Positions 12,517 to 23,687 of a DNA stretch of 64,000 nucleotides are shown in pieces. The notes under the pieces were generated by a model. The model ran no database searches, was not told where the DNA came from, and saw only the letters and a list, made by a program, of their open reading frames with translations. The DNA comes from Saccharomycopsis fibuligera x Saccharomycopsis cf. fibuligera. Its lineage: Eukaryota; Ascomycota; Saccharomycetes; Ascoideales; Saccharomycopsidaceae. The stretch's first letter is position 1. Each line of letters starts with the position of its first letter. The position numbers were made by a program, and so were the translations under genes. Where the stretch lies: assembly GCA_001936135.1 (NCBI GenBank), contig CP012813.1, positions 1,736,001 through 1,800,000 of the forward strand. The letters are read 5' to 3'.

Positions 12517-13521
12517 ATGGATGCATTTTCTTTAGCTTATCAGCAGCATCTTGAACTCACAAAACAGTACGAGGCGCTGAAGCAAAGGATTGCTCAGCTT
12601 GAAAAAAATTTACTGGCTGTATCCAGACAGGTGAACCAGTTGAAGACCGAGAATAAATCATTGGAAACTAAAGTACAAGATTTATCTTCTAGCAATTATG
12701 AATTGAACTTGAAGTTGCAAAATTTCCAAAGTGAAGCGCTCCTCGAAGAACTTGATAGCGTTAAAGAGTTTCTTACCCACAACGCGAAGCGATTCAATGA
12801 CGCCAGTCGGAGAATAGGGTCGCTTATAAGTGGCTTGAATGATACTGGTGATAAAAGCGCTAATAAAAGATTGATTGCATATCCAGACCAAGGCCAACCA
12901 CAACTTCCAGATCAGCAACCAGAACCAGAACCACAACTACAACCGCAAGTGCCAGTGCCAAATGTTAGAAATATTCCGTTATTTAGAAGCTCTACATTGA
13001 ATCCCAAAAATAAGGTCTCTGCAATTAAGCTAATACCAATTACCCAAAAAAATACAGAAAATAAGCTAACCATCCAAGGACAATCAACATCAGAGCAAGA
13101 AACAGGACCAGATCCTCAACCTACTGCAAGTCGTAAATTGCCAATCTCAACTACCAACGACCAAGGTTCAACAGCGCAAGGAGAAATCGAAGTTAGAGAC
13201 TCTGCTGAACATGAATCAGATGCGGAAAATAACGAGACGTCAGACTCCAGCGCTGTGCAAGCTGTCAATAATGATAAAAACAATCAACACAATAACAAAA
13301 ATAGTACTGGGTCTGCCATTGATGTGGAAGAGACCGTTGACGGAATTAAAGTCAACAGCTCCCAGGCACCTAATGATAACATACTGAATAGATCCAACAT
13401 TTTGGAAAACATTCTCAATGATGAGCTGCAACCACTTCAATCAACTCAACATTCAAGTCAGCAGCCTGATGAGCCAATGCATGAACAATACAATGAAGGA
13501 CAGTATCCAGAGCAACATCAG

Positions 13522-13553
<32 letters not shown>

Positions 13554-14361
13554 TCAACAACAACAGCAGCAGCAGCAGCAGCAGCAAAATCAAGAAAATA
13601 AAGAGTCTGATGAAGATGATCCAGCACAATATCGTCAGCAGCTACAGACCACACACCATCAACCTCAAGACCAAGTCATACAGTCATCTAGTTCTCAAGA
13701 TAAAGAGCCACAACTTGCGGCGCCATATTCTCAACCAACAACAATAGAACACGAACCAACACAACTGCTAGTGAGTAGTACAGTTAATGAAGAGCCATAT
13801 CCTAGCTTCAATGCCAGTACGCTTACCAATGTTCCTCGTGATAATACTGAGAACATACATTCAAAAGAGCTGTTCATCACTTCTATAAATTCGGATGCTC
13901 AAGCAGGACAAGCTCAACATGACAAGGATGGTTCGTTATCTCAGTCTCTGGTGCGGTCACCAACGAAGGCAAATGGTTCTTCTGACGAAGAAGATGATGG
14001 TGCTGCTCTTAAAAGAAGAAAAAAGAATCCAAAGGCTAAAACAGAAAGCAAGGATAATAAGGAAAAAGACAAAGATAACATTACAGCCAAGTTGGAGGTT
14101 TTGGCGTTGAAAAGAAAATATTTTTTCAAAGTTAGAAAAACAACCAAGTTTTACAAATTGATGAATAATATTTGCAAGAAGCTTGAGGTTCCGGTGGATA
14201 AGATCAGGTTTTATCATCAAGGAAAGGTGGTGGCGCCTAACTTGAGTCCACAAAAGTTGTCAAACGATCAATCATTGGATATTTTAGTTAGAATAGCTAA
14301 CAACGATTATGAGGACATTGAGGGGAAATATGAAGATCCATCTTCAAAGAAATCACTTTAG
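12517..14361 (+). CDS. Coiled-coil, Gln-rich protein with C-terminal SUMO-like domain
   Basis: A 614-residue protein. Residues 1-80 are a heptad-patterned coiled coil (LTKQYEALKQRIAQLEKNLL). Residues 100-510 are disordered and rich in Gln, Asn, Pro, Ser and Glu, with a Gln/His tract near 333-366 ending in 11 consecutive Gln. A basic, nuclear-localisation-like stretch (ALKRRKKNPKAK) lies near 499. Residues 522-600 fit a SUMO/Rad60-like beta-grasp domain: FFKVRKTTKFYKLMNNIC, then KIRFYHQGKVV, then SLDILVRI. These line up with IYQIKTHTPLQKLFDNYC, TVRFNYDGRPV and VIEVF in the SUMO gene at 29917. There is no C-terminal Gly-Gly, so it should not be conjugated. I do not recognise an ortholog. It has the same architecture as the gene at 27596. 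A role as a SUMO-mimicking scaffold in the nucleus is inference. Confidence 0.7.
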
Positions 14362-15094
14362 AGCACTAACTTGAAAGATTTTACTTTTTTTTTTTTTTTT
14401 TTCGTCACCTTACTATGCTTCTCTCTTTAGACACTTTTGCTAAGCTCGTTCCTTTTTTTTTTTTTTTTTTTCTTTTTTTTTTATTCACTTGTACTTTGCT
14501 AGTAGCTACTTTATTTTTGTGCTTGTAATGAATCAATTAGTATGCCGCTTGATCTATCATACTATTTTCAAATCTCCATATCTTGTTGGAAAATTTGGTA
14601 AGTTTGCCATGGAAATGTCAGTAGCCAGTATGGTATGTTGCAGGGCGGAGGGCAGGATAGTACTTTGGGGGGTCGCCCGGCCGATGACAGAACGGCCTGC
14701 TTCCATCGAGGAAAGGGAACGGTAGAGTGGTTAAACCGCAAGCAGAGGACAAGAAAAAAAAAAAAAAATAAGGCTTCTATTATCATCATTATCGTTATTA
14801 TTTTTGACAGCGGATTATTTTCACGTATCGCTATTTGTCAATCGCGCTTTGCAAATTGAATATATTTTTTCACTAAATAATCGCTGTTCTGCTTCTCATT
14901 TATTTGGATTCTTATCTTGCTTCATTGACGAATTTTTGACGTGTCAACGATAAAGGAACACAATTATTCCATTCCCGATAGCTTATCACATCGAATCAGT
15001 TAGCTGAAGAACACACGTTGACTAATATAATTTCTTTTTTATTCTTTGACACGCCACAGACACGAAGAATACCAAACAGCAAATTGAAGCGACA
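14362..15094. promoter_or_regulatory. Intergenic region with T/A homopolymers, upstream of CNB1
   Basis: Contains two T-rich runs (about 14383-14402 and 14452-14480) that probably belong to the 3' region of the preceding gene, an A-run near 14755-14768, and the CNB1 promoter. No gene was seen. Confidence 0.5.
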
Positions 15095-15862
15095 ATGGGT
15101 GTGGGATCATCAAAGATTGTCGACGACCTTATGGAGGGCACAAATTGTAAGTAATGCACTGCTTTTTCTGGATTCACAGAGTGCTAAATGTCTGGAATTT
15201 TTTGCGTTCTGTTTTGCAACGGAGCTTCGGATTGTGATGATTCAATGGATGGATGTTGTACTACAAAGCGCTGCTGATATTCACTGCTGATAGTAAACAT
15301 AACCGCCGGATAAAAGCACATGACAATTAAGTGAAAGAGCAGAATGCTCTGTTAGCACAATGAAATACCAATACTAACAACCATTTTAGTCGACCGAGAA
15401 GACATAGATAGACTTAGAAAAAGATTTATGAAACTCGATAAGGACAAGTCTGGTACAATTGAAAAAGACGAATTTTCTTCAATACCAGGAGTGTCGTCGA
15501 ATCCATTAGCCCCAAGATTAATGGACGTGTTTGATGAAGATGGCGGTGGTGACATTGATTTCCAAGAGTTTATTAGCGCGCTTAGTGTGTTTAGTGGTAA
15601 GAGTACCAAAGACGAAAAATTGAGATTTGCATTCAAAGTGTACGATATTGATAGAGATGGCTACATATCCAATGGCGAGTTGTTCATTGTGTTGAAGATG
15701 ATGGTGGGGAAGAACTTGGAGGATGAGCAGTTGCAGCAAATTGTGGACAAAACCATAATGGAGGCTGACCAGGATGGTGATGGGAAGTTGTCGTTTACAG
15801 AGTTCAAGAAAGCAGTTGACAATACCGAGGTTGCCAGTGCTCTAACATTAACGCTGTTCTAG
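15095..15862 (+). CDS. CNB1: Calcineurin regulatory subunit B (spliced)
   Basis: Joins exon 1 (15095-15146) and exon 2 (15390-15862) into 174 residues, close to the 175 of S. cerevisiae Cnb1. It is the Ca2+-binding regulatory subunit of the Ca2+/calmodulin-activated phosphatase calcineurin, which dephosphorylates Crz1-type factors under stress. The N-terminus [12 protein letters not shown] carries the Gly2 myristoylation signal. Across the junction the protein reads [15 protein letters not shown], matching the family exactly. Four EF-hand loops are intact: 34-45 ([12 protein letters not shown]), 66-77 ([12 protein letters not shown]), 103-114 ([12 protein letters not shown]) and 144-155 ([12 protein letters not shown]). 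Reading only the unspliced frame from Met31 (15428) would lose the myristoylated N-terminus. Confidence 0.97.
15147..15389 (+). other. CNB1 intron
   Basis: A 243-nt intron. Donor GTAAGT is at 15147, branch sequence TACTAAC at 15372-15378 and acceptor TAG at 15387-15389. Splicing after one base of the Phe18 codon restores the conserved calcineurin B frame. Confidence 0.95.
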
Positions 15863-16427
15863 TTGGCGCGGTGGCGCGCACCTTATATTTGTTGTTGTGG
15901 GCGGTTGAGGGGTTTTTGTTATATTTTGTTACTATTTTGTTACGATTTTGCCAACCAGTCAGTACCATTATTATTTTTATCATTGTTATTATTCTTTCTA
16001 TTTACGTTTATTTACTGTTTTTGAGTGCCTTGCGCAATCTCTTCTTTGCGGTCTCCTGATTAATTTACATTTACGTTCATGCTTGCAAACGGTATGCATT
16101 CTGCGATGAGCTTTGTCACGTAAGTGTGGTTGGTGTGATAGCTGGTTTCTTCATTGTAGGGTATCTCCATATACTTGTGCTCACACGCACCTCTTTTTTG
16201 CTAATAGGCATCCTGTGCAGATTAGTTAACAGCTCACCGTTGGAAAAAGCGACATTTGGATCAGAAAGAGAGACACTCTATTGTCTGTGAATAGTAGTTC
16301 ATTTCCTAATAAACAGAACCCACCCATTTGCTCCCTGGTCACAGCAGTCCACGAACTCTTCTTTCCCAAGCACCACACCGCCCAAGCCGGCTTCAAGAGC
16401 ATAGATATATAGAGTACTGGCCGCACA
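15863..16427. promoter_or_regulatory. Intergenic region, upstream of the WD40 gene
   Basis: 565 bp between genes on the same strand. T-rich and AT-rich, with a TATA-like ATAGATATATAG at 16401-16412, just before the ATG at 16428. No gene was seen. Confidence 0.4.
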
Positions 16428-19421
16428 ATGCTTAACGCCGGCACAGGGCTCTTTCCCTACAGCGGCTTCTACAAGCACGAATGGCCGCCCTTCGAGAACT
16501 CTGCCACTCCTCCTTCTGCGTCCAGCAGCAGCCGACACATGCCGACGGCAGCGTCTCGTGCTCCGCGCCCCTCCTCCTCCGCTTCCGCCGCTACTGCTTC
16601 TGCTTCTGCTGCTTCTGCTGCTGCTGATCGCCAAATTAAAAACTACTCAACCGCCCTGCCCGATGCTCATGCTGACAATGCTCACGCTCATGCTAAGGCT
16701 AACGCTTCTAGGGTTCCTCAAGCTTATCAAAGCCCTCAAAGTGCACCGCCGCCCATTGAAGTTCTCATTGACAGAGTTAAACGCAACACAAGAGACTCTA
16801 TCATGTTCTTACCGCTGAAATACGTCGCTCCTCAGTCCACTTTGCTCAATCCGGCATCCACTGTTTGCCCCGTGAACCATTTGGACATCAACAGCGTCGG
16901 CATCATCAAGAGCGAAAACTCCTTGGACTTCTCCAATGTCGAGGGAACTTACAAGCAGACAATATTCCTTGTCATTTCCAGAACTCCTTTAGGCTCCGAG
17001 GATCCTAACACTTACATTGCCCTTCCTCCCTCATTCCAGCCAAACAAGTCCAAGATTTTTGCCAATTACAATTTTGCCCTCACTAGCAACAGCAGCAGCT
17101 TGGTAGCCAATGCAGAATCCAGCTACAATGCGGGCAACGGGAATGAGGGCAATTTGAACAATAATGGCATCAATAGCGACGGCACAAATAGTAGCAACGC
17201 CAATGGCAACGGGTCATATTCCGCTGAAGATGCAAACAAATCAAGTGCTCTACCAAATGATTCTCATGGCGCCAATAACAATAGTAATGGCAGCAACTCT
17301 ACTGGCGCTAATAGCTCCACAGCAGAAAAGTTGCCATTCGGCTCCAATGTCAACCCTCTTCTTCCTGATCCATTCAAATTTGTCCATATAACTCCAGGAT
17401 GTAATAACCGCTACGTTAGAGTGACATCCACACACTTTCCAGCGTCAGCATCGTCAGCAGCGCAAGTATCCGAGAATGCTAAACTGAAAAAATTGTGGGG
17501 TAACAAAAATGGGTTTATGGGTGCAGTGAATAACAGTTTGAATGTCAATAATACCAATAACAACAACAGTACAGATGGATTAAAATCCCCTAAAACCCTG
17601 GTGGTGAGAAATTCCTCAACGTTTATTTCCAGAGCGCTTCCAGTGGAAAACTTTAGCAAGAAACTAAACGCCAGTGACTCTTTAATGCATAACTACAATG
17701 GCAAAGTTCTCAATCTCTATTCCGTGAGACCAAACACTTCACCTAAAATCAATACTAAAGAGATTGTTGATGATACTCCTTTGATTAGAGTTGTCTTCAC
17801 TTCCACAATTTCTTGCGTCTCTTCAAGGCTCAGTGGCACTCCGGGTTCAGGCAGTTTGAAACTCGATATTCTTGTTGGTTTCATTAGCGGTGATATATTT
17901 TGGTACGACCCATATGTCAACAAGTACACCAGATTCAATAAACATGGAAGGCTTGTTAAAGGCAGCCCCGTGTTGGATTTGAAATGGTACAATAATGGAC
18001 AAGACTTTGTTGCGGTCTTTGGCGATGGTTCCATATTGACATTTAGTCGAAACAAAGATGAAGACGAACATCATTATTACAATGTCATAAAAAATAAAGC
18101 CAAACAGCAAGAAAATAACACTAATAATGGTAGCAAGTTCTTGAGAGTTCTCAAGTCAGTATATAGCGGCTCAGAATTGAACCCAACGGGACACTACAAA
18201 GTCTCTTCTGCGCCACTTACTTCAATCAATTTATTCAATAATGACAATTACAACAGCGGTACCTCTGCCGCAGCTAGCCATAGTAGTAGTGCTAACAATT
18301 TAAGTGGCCTTGGAGTCAATGCTGCTGCTGGAACTTTCAGTAACTTGGCCAGTATTACTGGCGATGATGGATTTTTGAGAATTTTAGATTTGACAAATGA
18401 ATCGTTGACCGATATCATTCCAAGTTATTTCTCAAGTTTATTTTGTTCTGCTTGGTCTCCCGATGGTAAGTATTTGGCCATAGGTGGTGAAGATGACTTG
18501 ATTAGCGTTTTTGAAGTGGGTAATAGCTATTACTATCTACAACAGCAACAGCAACAATTAAGAGAAGCTACCAGTAGTGCTCCCGGTTCGCCTGCTAAAG
18601 GCCAAGGTGGCGCCACGCCATCAATGAAAAACAGTAGTAGTGTTGGCAATTCTAACAGCTATTCCCAATTTAGACTAGTCGCTAGACTCGAGGGACACTA
18701 CTCATGGATAAGATCAATTCAGTTTGATGAAATTAGATCACCACCACAGTTAGTTACTTCGCCGGTAAATTACAGAATTGGATCAGTGGGAGATGATGGA
18801 AAGTTGTTGCTATGGGACTTCTCCCCAAGATTGTTACCAAAGGTGAAAACGCAAGTGAGATTAACAAGCAAGCACCACCACCACCATCATCATCACCATC
18901 ACCATCACCATAACCATCACAACCAGAATAATAGAAGTCCGGCAAATGGGGCCACGGGTACCAGAAAAAGAAGTAATACAGCATCAAGTTGGACAAAAGC
19001 TGATGGTAGTTTACAACAGTTTCAATTGCCAATAAGTGGTAATCAGCCAAGAAGCCTTGCTCAAGCAATGGCCACTGCGGGCCTTATTTCAAAACCAGTC
19101 AACAACCCTGCTTCGCCTTTAAATGGTAATGGAAATAGCGGAGAGACAGGGCTAGGAAGTGTAAACAGTCTCCACAATGTCAACTCGTTATCCAAAAATA
19201 GTTTAGTTAACAGTTCCACTACTTACAATAATATCTACAATATTCAGACAACAATTGTGCATGAAAGAGTGCCAAAGGCTGCTATACCATTTGTCCAGCC
19301 CGTTATTATGGTGGATTGCGGGTTAGGCCGATTGACTTCAGTTCAGTTCACCGATGATGGAATTTGGGTCACTAGCGCTGGTGGTGATATTCGCAAATGG
19401 GAGCGTCCAAAGAGCGGTTAG
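16428..19421 (+). CDS. WD40-repeat protein of the CreC/WDR20/DMWD family
   Basis: A 997-residue protein. Filamentous-fungal CreC and its relatives (fission yeast Bun62, human WDR20) bind and stabilise a ubiquitin-specific protease; CreC acts in carbon catabolite repression. Family landmarks are ILVGFISGDIFWYDPYVNKY (near 485) and GRLVKGSPVLDLKWYNNGQDFVAVFGDGSI (510-540). WD repeats follow: SITGDDGFLRILDLT, AWSPDGKYLAIGGEDDLISVFEV, LEGHYSWIRSIQFD and GSVGDDGKLLLWDFSP. A terminal TSVQFTDDGIWVTSAGGDIRKW completes the propeller. The first 100 residues are Ala/Ser-rich with unusually GC-rich codons. Asn/Ser-rich inserts occur near 225-290, a Gln run near 705, and 13 consecutive His near 817-829. 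The propeller is therefore interrupted by long disordered loops. ATG 16428 is the first in frame. A deubiquitinase partner is inferred from the family only. Confidence 0.75.
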   Translation: MLNAGTGLFPYSGFYKHEWPPFENSATPPSASSSSRHMPTAASRAPRPSSSASAATASASAASAAADRQIKNYSTALPDAHADNAHAHAKANASRVPQAYQSPQSAPPPIEVLIDRVKRNTRDSIMFLPLKYVAPQSTLLNPASTVCPVNHLDINSVGIIKSENSLDFSNVEGTYKQTIFLVISRTPLGSEDPNTYIALPPSFQPNKSKIFANYNFALTSNSSSLVANAESSYNAGNGNEGNLNNNGINSDGTNSSNANGNGSYSAEDANKSSALPNDSHGANNNSNGSNSTGANSSTAEKLPFGSNVNPLLPDPFKFVHITPGCNNRYVRVTSTHFPASASSAAQVSENAKLKKLWGNKNGFMGAVNNSLNVNNTNNNNSTDGLKSPKTLVVRNSSTFISRALPVENFSKKLNASDSLMHNYNGKVLNLYSVRPNTSPKINTKEIVDDTPLIRVVFTSTISCVSSRLSGTPGSGSLKLDILVGFISGDIFWYDPYVNKYTRFNKHGRLVKGSPVLDLKWYNNGQDFVAVFGDGSILTFSRNKDEDEHHYYNVIKNKAKQQENNTNNGSKFLRVLKSVYSGSELNPTGHYKVSSAPLTSINLFNNDNYNSGTSAAASHSSSANNLSGLGVNAAAGTFSNLASITGDDGFLRILDLTNESLTDIIPSYFSSLFCSAWSPDGKYLAIGGEDDLISVFEVGNSYYYLQQQQQQLREATSSAPGSPAKGQGGATPSMKNSSSVGNSNSYSQFRLVARLEGHYSWIRSIQFDEIRSPPQLVTSPVNYRIGSVGDDGKLLLWDFSPRLLPKVKTQVRLTSKHHHHHHHHHHHHHNHHNQNNRSPANGATGTRKRSNTASSWTKADGSLQQFQLPISGNQPRSLAQAMATAGLISKPVNNPASPLNGNGNSGETGLGSVNSLHNVNSLSKNSLVNSSTTYNNIYNIQTTIVHERVPKAAIPFVQPVIMVDCGLGRLTSVQFTDDGIWVTSAGGDIRKWERPKSG

Positions 19422-22400
19422 TTTCTTGCAATTTGGTTAATTTCTATATCTTTTTTTTTTTTAAAAAAAAAAGAAAAAGAGAAAAAACAACCCTTTTTTT
19501 TGTTTGTTTATGTTTGTCATGTTTATGGTTTGACCTGTTCTATTTTGTTTGTTTGTTTGTTTGTTTATTATCTCGAATACTTTTGTTCTGTTAATTTTGG
19601 GCCAAGTTTGCCCTTTGCTGATTGTATGGTTTACCTTTTGTTTCTTATCTTTTTATTGAACACTTTTGTTCATGAACTTAAAATTTTTTTTATTCCTAAC
19701 TCAGTTGATTTTTTCCGTTTTTCTAGATTAGTATTAATTGATATTTTATCTTAGAAATTTAGGCCACTGGCCACCAGGAAAAAAAAAAAAAAAAAATGAA
19801 ATAAAAATAAAAATAAAAATCACACGCAATATTGTATAATTTAGTAATTCTAAATCACGCCAGACTTAATACAAAGAAGCCTTTTTTCTATTTTTGTTTT
19901 TTGTTTTTTTCCTTTACTTATTTCTAATTAGAAAATTCGCCATACAATTTCACCTATGTGAGTCTCGCATATGCATAGCTGAGCCATATTGGGCAAAGTG
20001 CATAAGCATTCACCTTTGTATGTCTATTCAAACATGTCGTAACTGAAATGAATGTATACTCAGGTGTCTTCCGGTCTACATATATTTTCGAGACTCTGGA
20101 TGTAAGACGCATGAAATTCCGAAGCCGAAATTCTAACAGAGCTACTATCATGTTTGAAATTGGACTAAGAAACAAAAAAAGAAGGCGCTTGTAAAAATAG
20201 GTCAAAATCAAGCATGAAATAATTAAGTAAACTTGTAGACATGCACTCAATTAGAATTACGGCGGAAGACATTGGCTCGCTAAACGAAAACTAAATGTCG
20301 AAACAGCCGGGCTAAAGCTAACTGCAGCATAGCTCACCATAATATTGACTGAGTCTGAGTCACCACGTTGATCAACACGAGCGGTGGAACAAGACTGTAA
20401 GACATTTTAGGAGAGACTCTTTCTTCAATTCATTGACTGATTGATTGATTGACATGAATAGACAAGTTGAAAGATAAATATCAGATTTGCAAACATATAC
20501 GATGGACAAAAGCAAAAAGATGAAATCAGAAACCTACATATGGCGTGATATTTTTTTTTTTTTTAATTTACTTTCCTCTTATTAACGTATTGTTTGTTAC
20601 AAGCAGAAAACCCTAGATCATCATTTTCTTTGGAACAATCTAATTAAAAGTCAACAATGCACAACTACATCACGTCTTCCTGTTTGTTGCTCTCAATTGA
20701 ACCCCCGTTGGCGATACGAACAATAGGAGGAGGAAAGTACTTCCGAGCATGTCTCGATCGAACAAATTCTGGACAAAAAGATCATAAATCAATACACACT
20801 AGCCAGTTAGCCAGCTCCGCCTATCTTCTTCTATGATACAGGAGGCTGGGTATCTCATGGCAATGGGTGGCAGGCCTGCGCATTGTTTGTATGGGCATGC
20901 TGAAGTTAGATACTCAAACCACAAATGTGTAGTTTTCGCACTTGCACCAATTAAATAACGCAAGCATAAAAGCATCTTGGCTTGGCTAAAAAACTGAAAA
21001 GAGTGAGAAGGTATGAAATTTTTGGACACATATTTTAAAATAAAATCTCTCAAACATATAGAAAAAATTTTCTCCTACCTAAAATTTCGGTAATGTAACA
21101 TCTTATGAAAATTTTAATAGTAAACATAATTAGTGTGTGGTTAAATTTAATTCTGAGTAATTAATTTATAATATATAATTAGATAGAGAATGCTGACATG
21201 AGTAACGAAAATGAAGTTTAATCTTCATCGCTTAAAGCATAAGGTTTTACTATAAAAGTACGGCCCTTAAGTTAAGTAAGAATATAAATATACTAACGAT
21301 AGGAAAATCTAATCGGCTTTAATACTTTAACCATAATTCTGCTACTACTATCCCCTAAGTACTATAGTAGTACAAGAAAAGTAATCAGTAATACCGTAAT
21401 GTAAACCGACCCTGGTATGCTAGTAGAGAATATGAAAGCCCCAGAGTATATCTATTTATAAATCTAGATCCATGTACAAATCTAGAAGCCCCCGAGGTAG
21501 ACCTATCTACAAATCTGACTACATAGCAAAAAGAAAGAAAACACAAAAAGAAAAGGCACAGAAAAAGATGAAAGCGTATAGTTTTTTGCCTTATATGCCT
21601 TTTGCTGCTAGGAACGGCCACCTGATAGGCGTCAAACAGGAACGGCCTTCTGCCATGGCAAGCAACTGTGGTATATGGCAAGTGAATAGTGACCTGATTT
21701 ATCTTTTTGAATCATAACAACTCAAACAGTCATATTGATGTTGATGTATAGCAGGTATCCTCTTAGTCAGCCCTGACCAATAAGCCTTGGGGAAGAAGTT
21801 GAAGGAAAGTTGCACCTGCAAAACTGCATGGGGCAATGGCTAGGCCCAAGTTACTACTAATAGCCCATCGGCCAACCTGAAACATCTGCGCATAAAACCA
21901 ATTGGTTTGCGGGCGGATATCCTGCTACACAGATGCAAATCGCGCATAATATCTGATAAATAAGGCAGGCGAAAGCTACCCTGGGTGCAGGCCCTGCATC
22001 AATCGGCACACTGCTGCTATTGTCACGCCGTTGCGCGTGTTGCGGACCGAGGGCCCTGGCCAGCAGTGAGAAAAATTGCGAGAAAAAAAAAAGACGGTAA
22101 AAAACGGCGCAAAATTGCGCAAAGCAAAGAAAAAAAAAGCGAAAAAAGTGAAAAAAGAAAAAAAAAAGAAAAAGACAAAAGCAGACGAAAGAGACGAAGA
22201 AAAAGCGAAATTCATTCATCTACTAGCTTGTCCGCAAAGGCCCTGCCATCCGCTTACGGTTCCAGTAGAACGAGCGTTTTGGCTGATTGTTTGATAGTGC
22301 GGGAGCAAGTATTCACTTGTGTGTATGCTCATTGATATTGGCTTTATAGACGTTTTTTTTTTGCCTGAACTACAGTTGACTACTTCTTGATGGATAACAA

Positions 22401-23687
22401 TTGGCAGTTATGGATCTACATCTGTTGATTTAATCATTCACCGACAGTCGGTCTCGATCAATTGTATAATTGACTGTACACGTCGTCGTAGTTGGTTGCT
22501 GTTGCTGATGTGGTAGTAATTGGCTCGCAGTGCAGCCTGCCGGCAACATACGTAGGGGCAGGTCTATGTTCACTTGAGTTCTCGTCCTCATGCTAATGCA
22601 GATGCTAATGCTGCAGGCTGCTTGTCTACGCCTCCCTATGTATACATTTTGGCCGTTTATTGTTGTTTGAGATCGCTATGTTTTTATTTTTATTTTACTA
22701 TATTCATGTTATTTGCTCTTTTTGTTGTTGTTTTTGTTTCCATATTGCTCGTCTCTTTTGTTTTCTCTTCTGTTTCAATTATTATCTCTTCGTTCCAGCT
22801 AACAGTTTCATGCTTTTTGGCGTTCCAATTTAGCATCGCTATCGAATAAACCAGAAAGTTGTAGTTAAAATTGCCCAAAGAGAAACATTCTTCGAACTGA
22901 AACCTTTTTTGCTAATCATTTTCACAATTTCTGCAAGAGATCAATTTTGCCACTATTGTACTTTTTTTTTTTTTTTTTTTTTGGTTGCTGGGAGACATCA
23001 CTTGCATTGTTAAGTGCTGCTTCACTCACTTTGGGGCAGATAAGTCTTACTTTTTTTTCCCTCCATTGCCGAGTTAATCTCGAATCGCTATTCTTCTAAA
23101 CTTTATTTTTACTCATTATCTGTACCTTGCACCGTTTTTGTGCCTTGCGTACTTTTTTTTTCTTCTAATTTTTTCTCTGTTGTTGTTTAACTTTCTTCTC
23201 TCTTGTCTTAACTTTCTTTTTTCGTTTGTTTAAGTTCACTTCTTTTTCCCAATCTTTTGTACTTATCTTTCTCTTTCCCACTTTCTTCATTTTTTTGCAA
23301 ATAACAATCTTGATTTGTTTTAAATTAGTCCATCGAATTGAGTTACGATTGCTATTGCCTTTGAACAGCCACTATTATTATTGCACAACTCACTGCTATA
23401 AGATCCCTAAACAATATTGATTCCATAACTTATATCTTGCTTAGTTTTTCCTATTAAACTATCTCTTTCCCTGTTTCTTTCACTTCATTTGAACTTTTCT
23501 TTTGGTCTCGCTTTCTTTTATTTCTCCTCCTTAGGTCATATTCTAGCTCAGTTCAATTCACTAAGGATCAATTACTAGTTACAGCAAATCAGTTGGAGTA
23601 TTGAGACTGCAATTCACCAACGTATTCAATCAAATGTCTGATATCACAAATCAATAACTCAATTTCTTTTCTACATCACAGCTATAG
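19422..23687. other. 4.3 kb interval without a convincing gene
   Basis: Contains a (TTTG)5 tract at 19544-19563, A/T homopolymers, a GATT tandem near 20441-20453, an AT-rich stretch at 21050-21380, an A/G-rich stretch at 22080-22210 and a long pyrimidine-rich leader at 22890-23680 before the gene at 23688. Open frames here are low-complexity or overlap each other on both strands. It probably contains a long promoter and 5' leader for the helix-turn-helix gene. Confidence 0.45.

Noticed and set aside
13415-13747. Frames on both strands with Ala/Val or Asn/Ser runs
   Set aside because: Shadows of the CAG/CAA repeat of the Gln-rich gene at 12517.
15428-15862. CNB1 starting at Met31
   Set aside because: Loses the myristoylation signal and conserved N-terminus that the upstream exon supplies.
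21050-21380. AT-rich stretch considered as a solo LTR
   Set aside because: No paired TG...CA ends, no target-site duplication and no second copy noticed.
21976-22335. Lys-rich plus-strand and Phe-rich minus-strand frames
   Set aside because: Consequence of an A/G-rich stretch.
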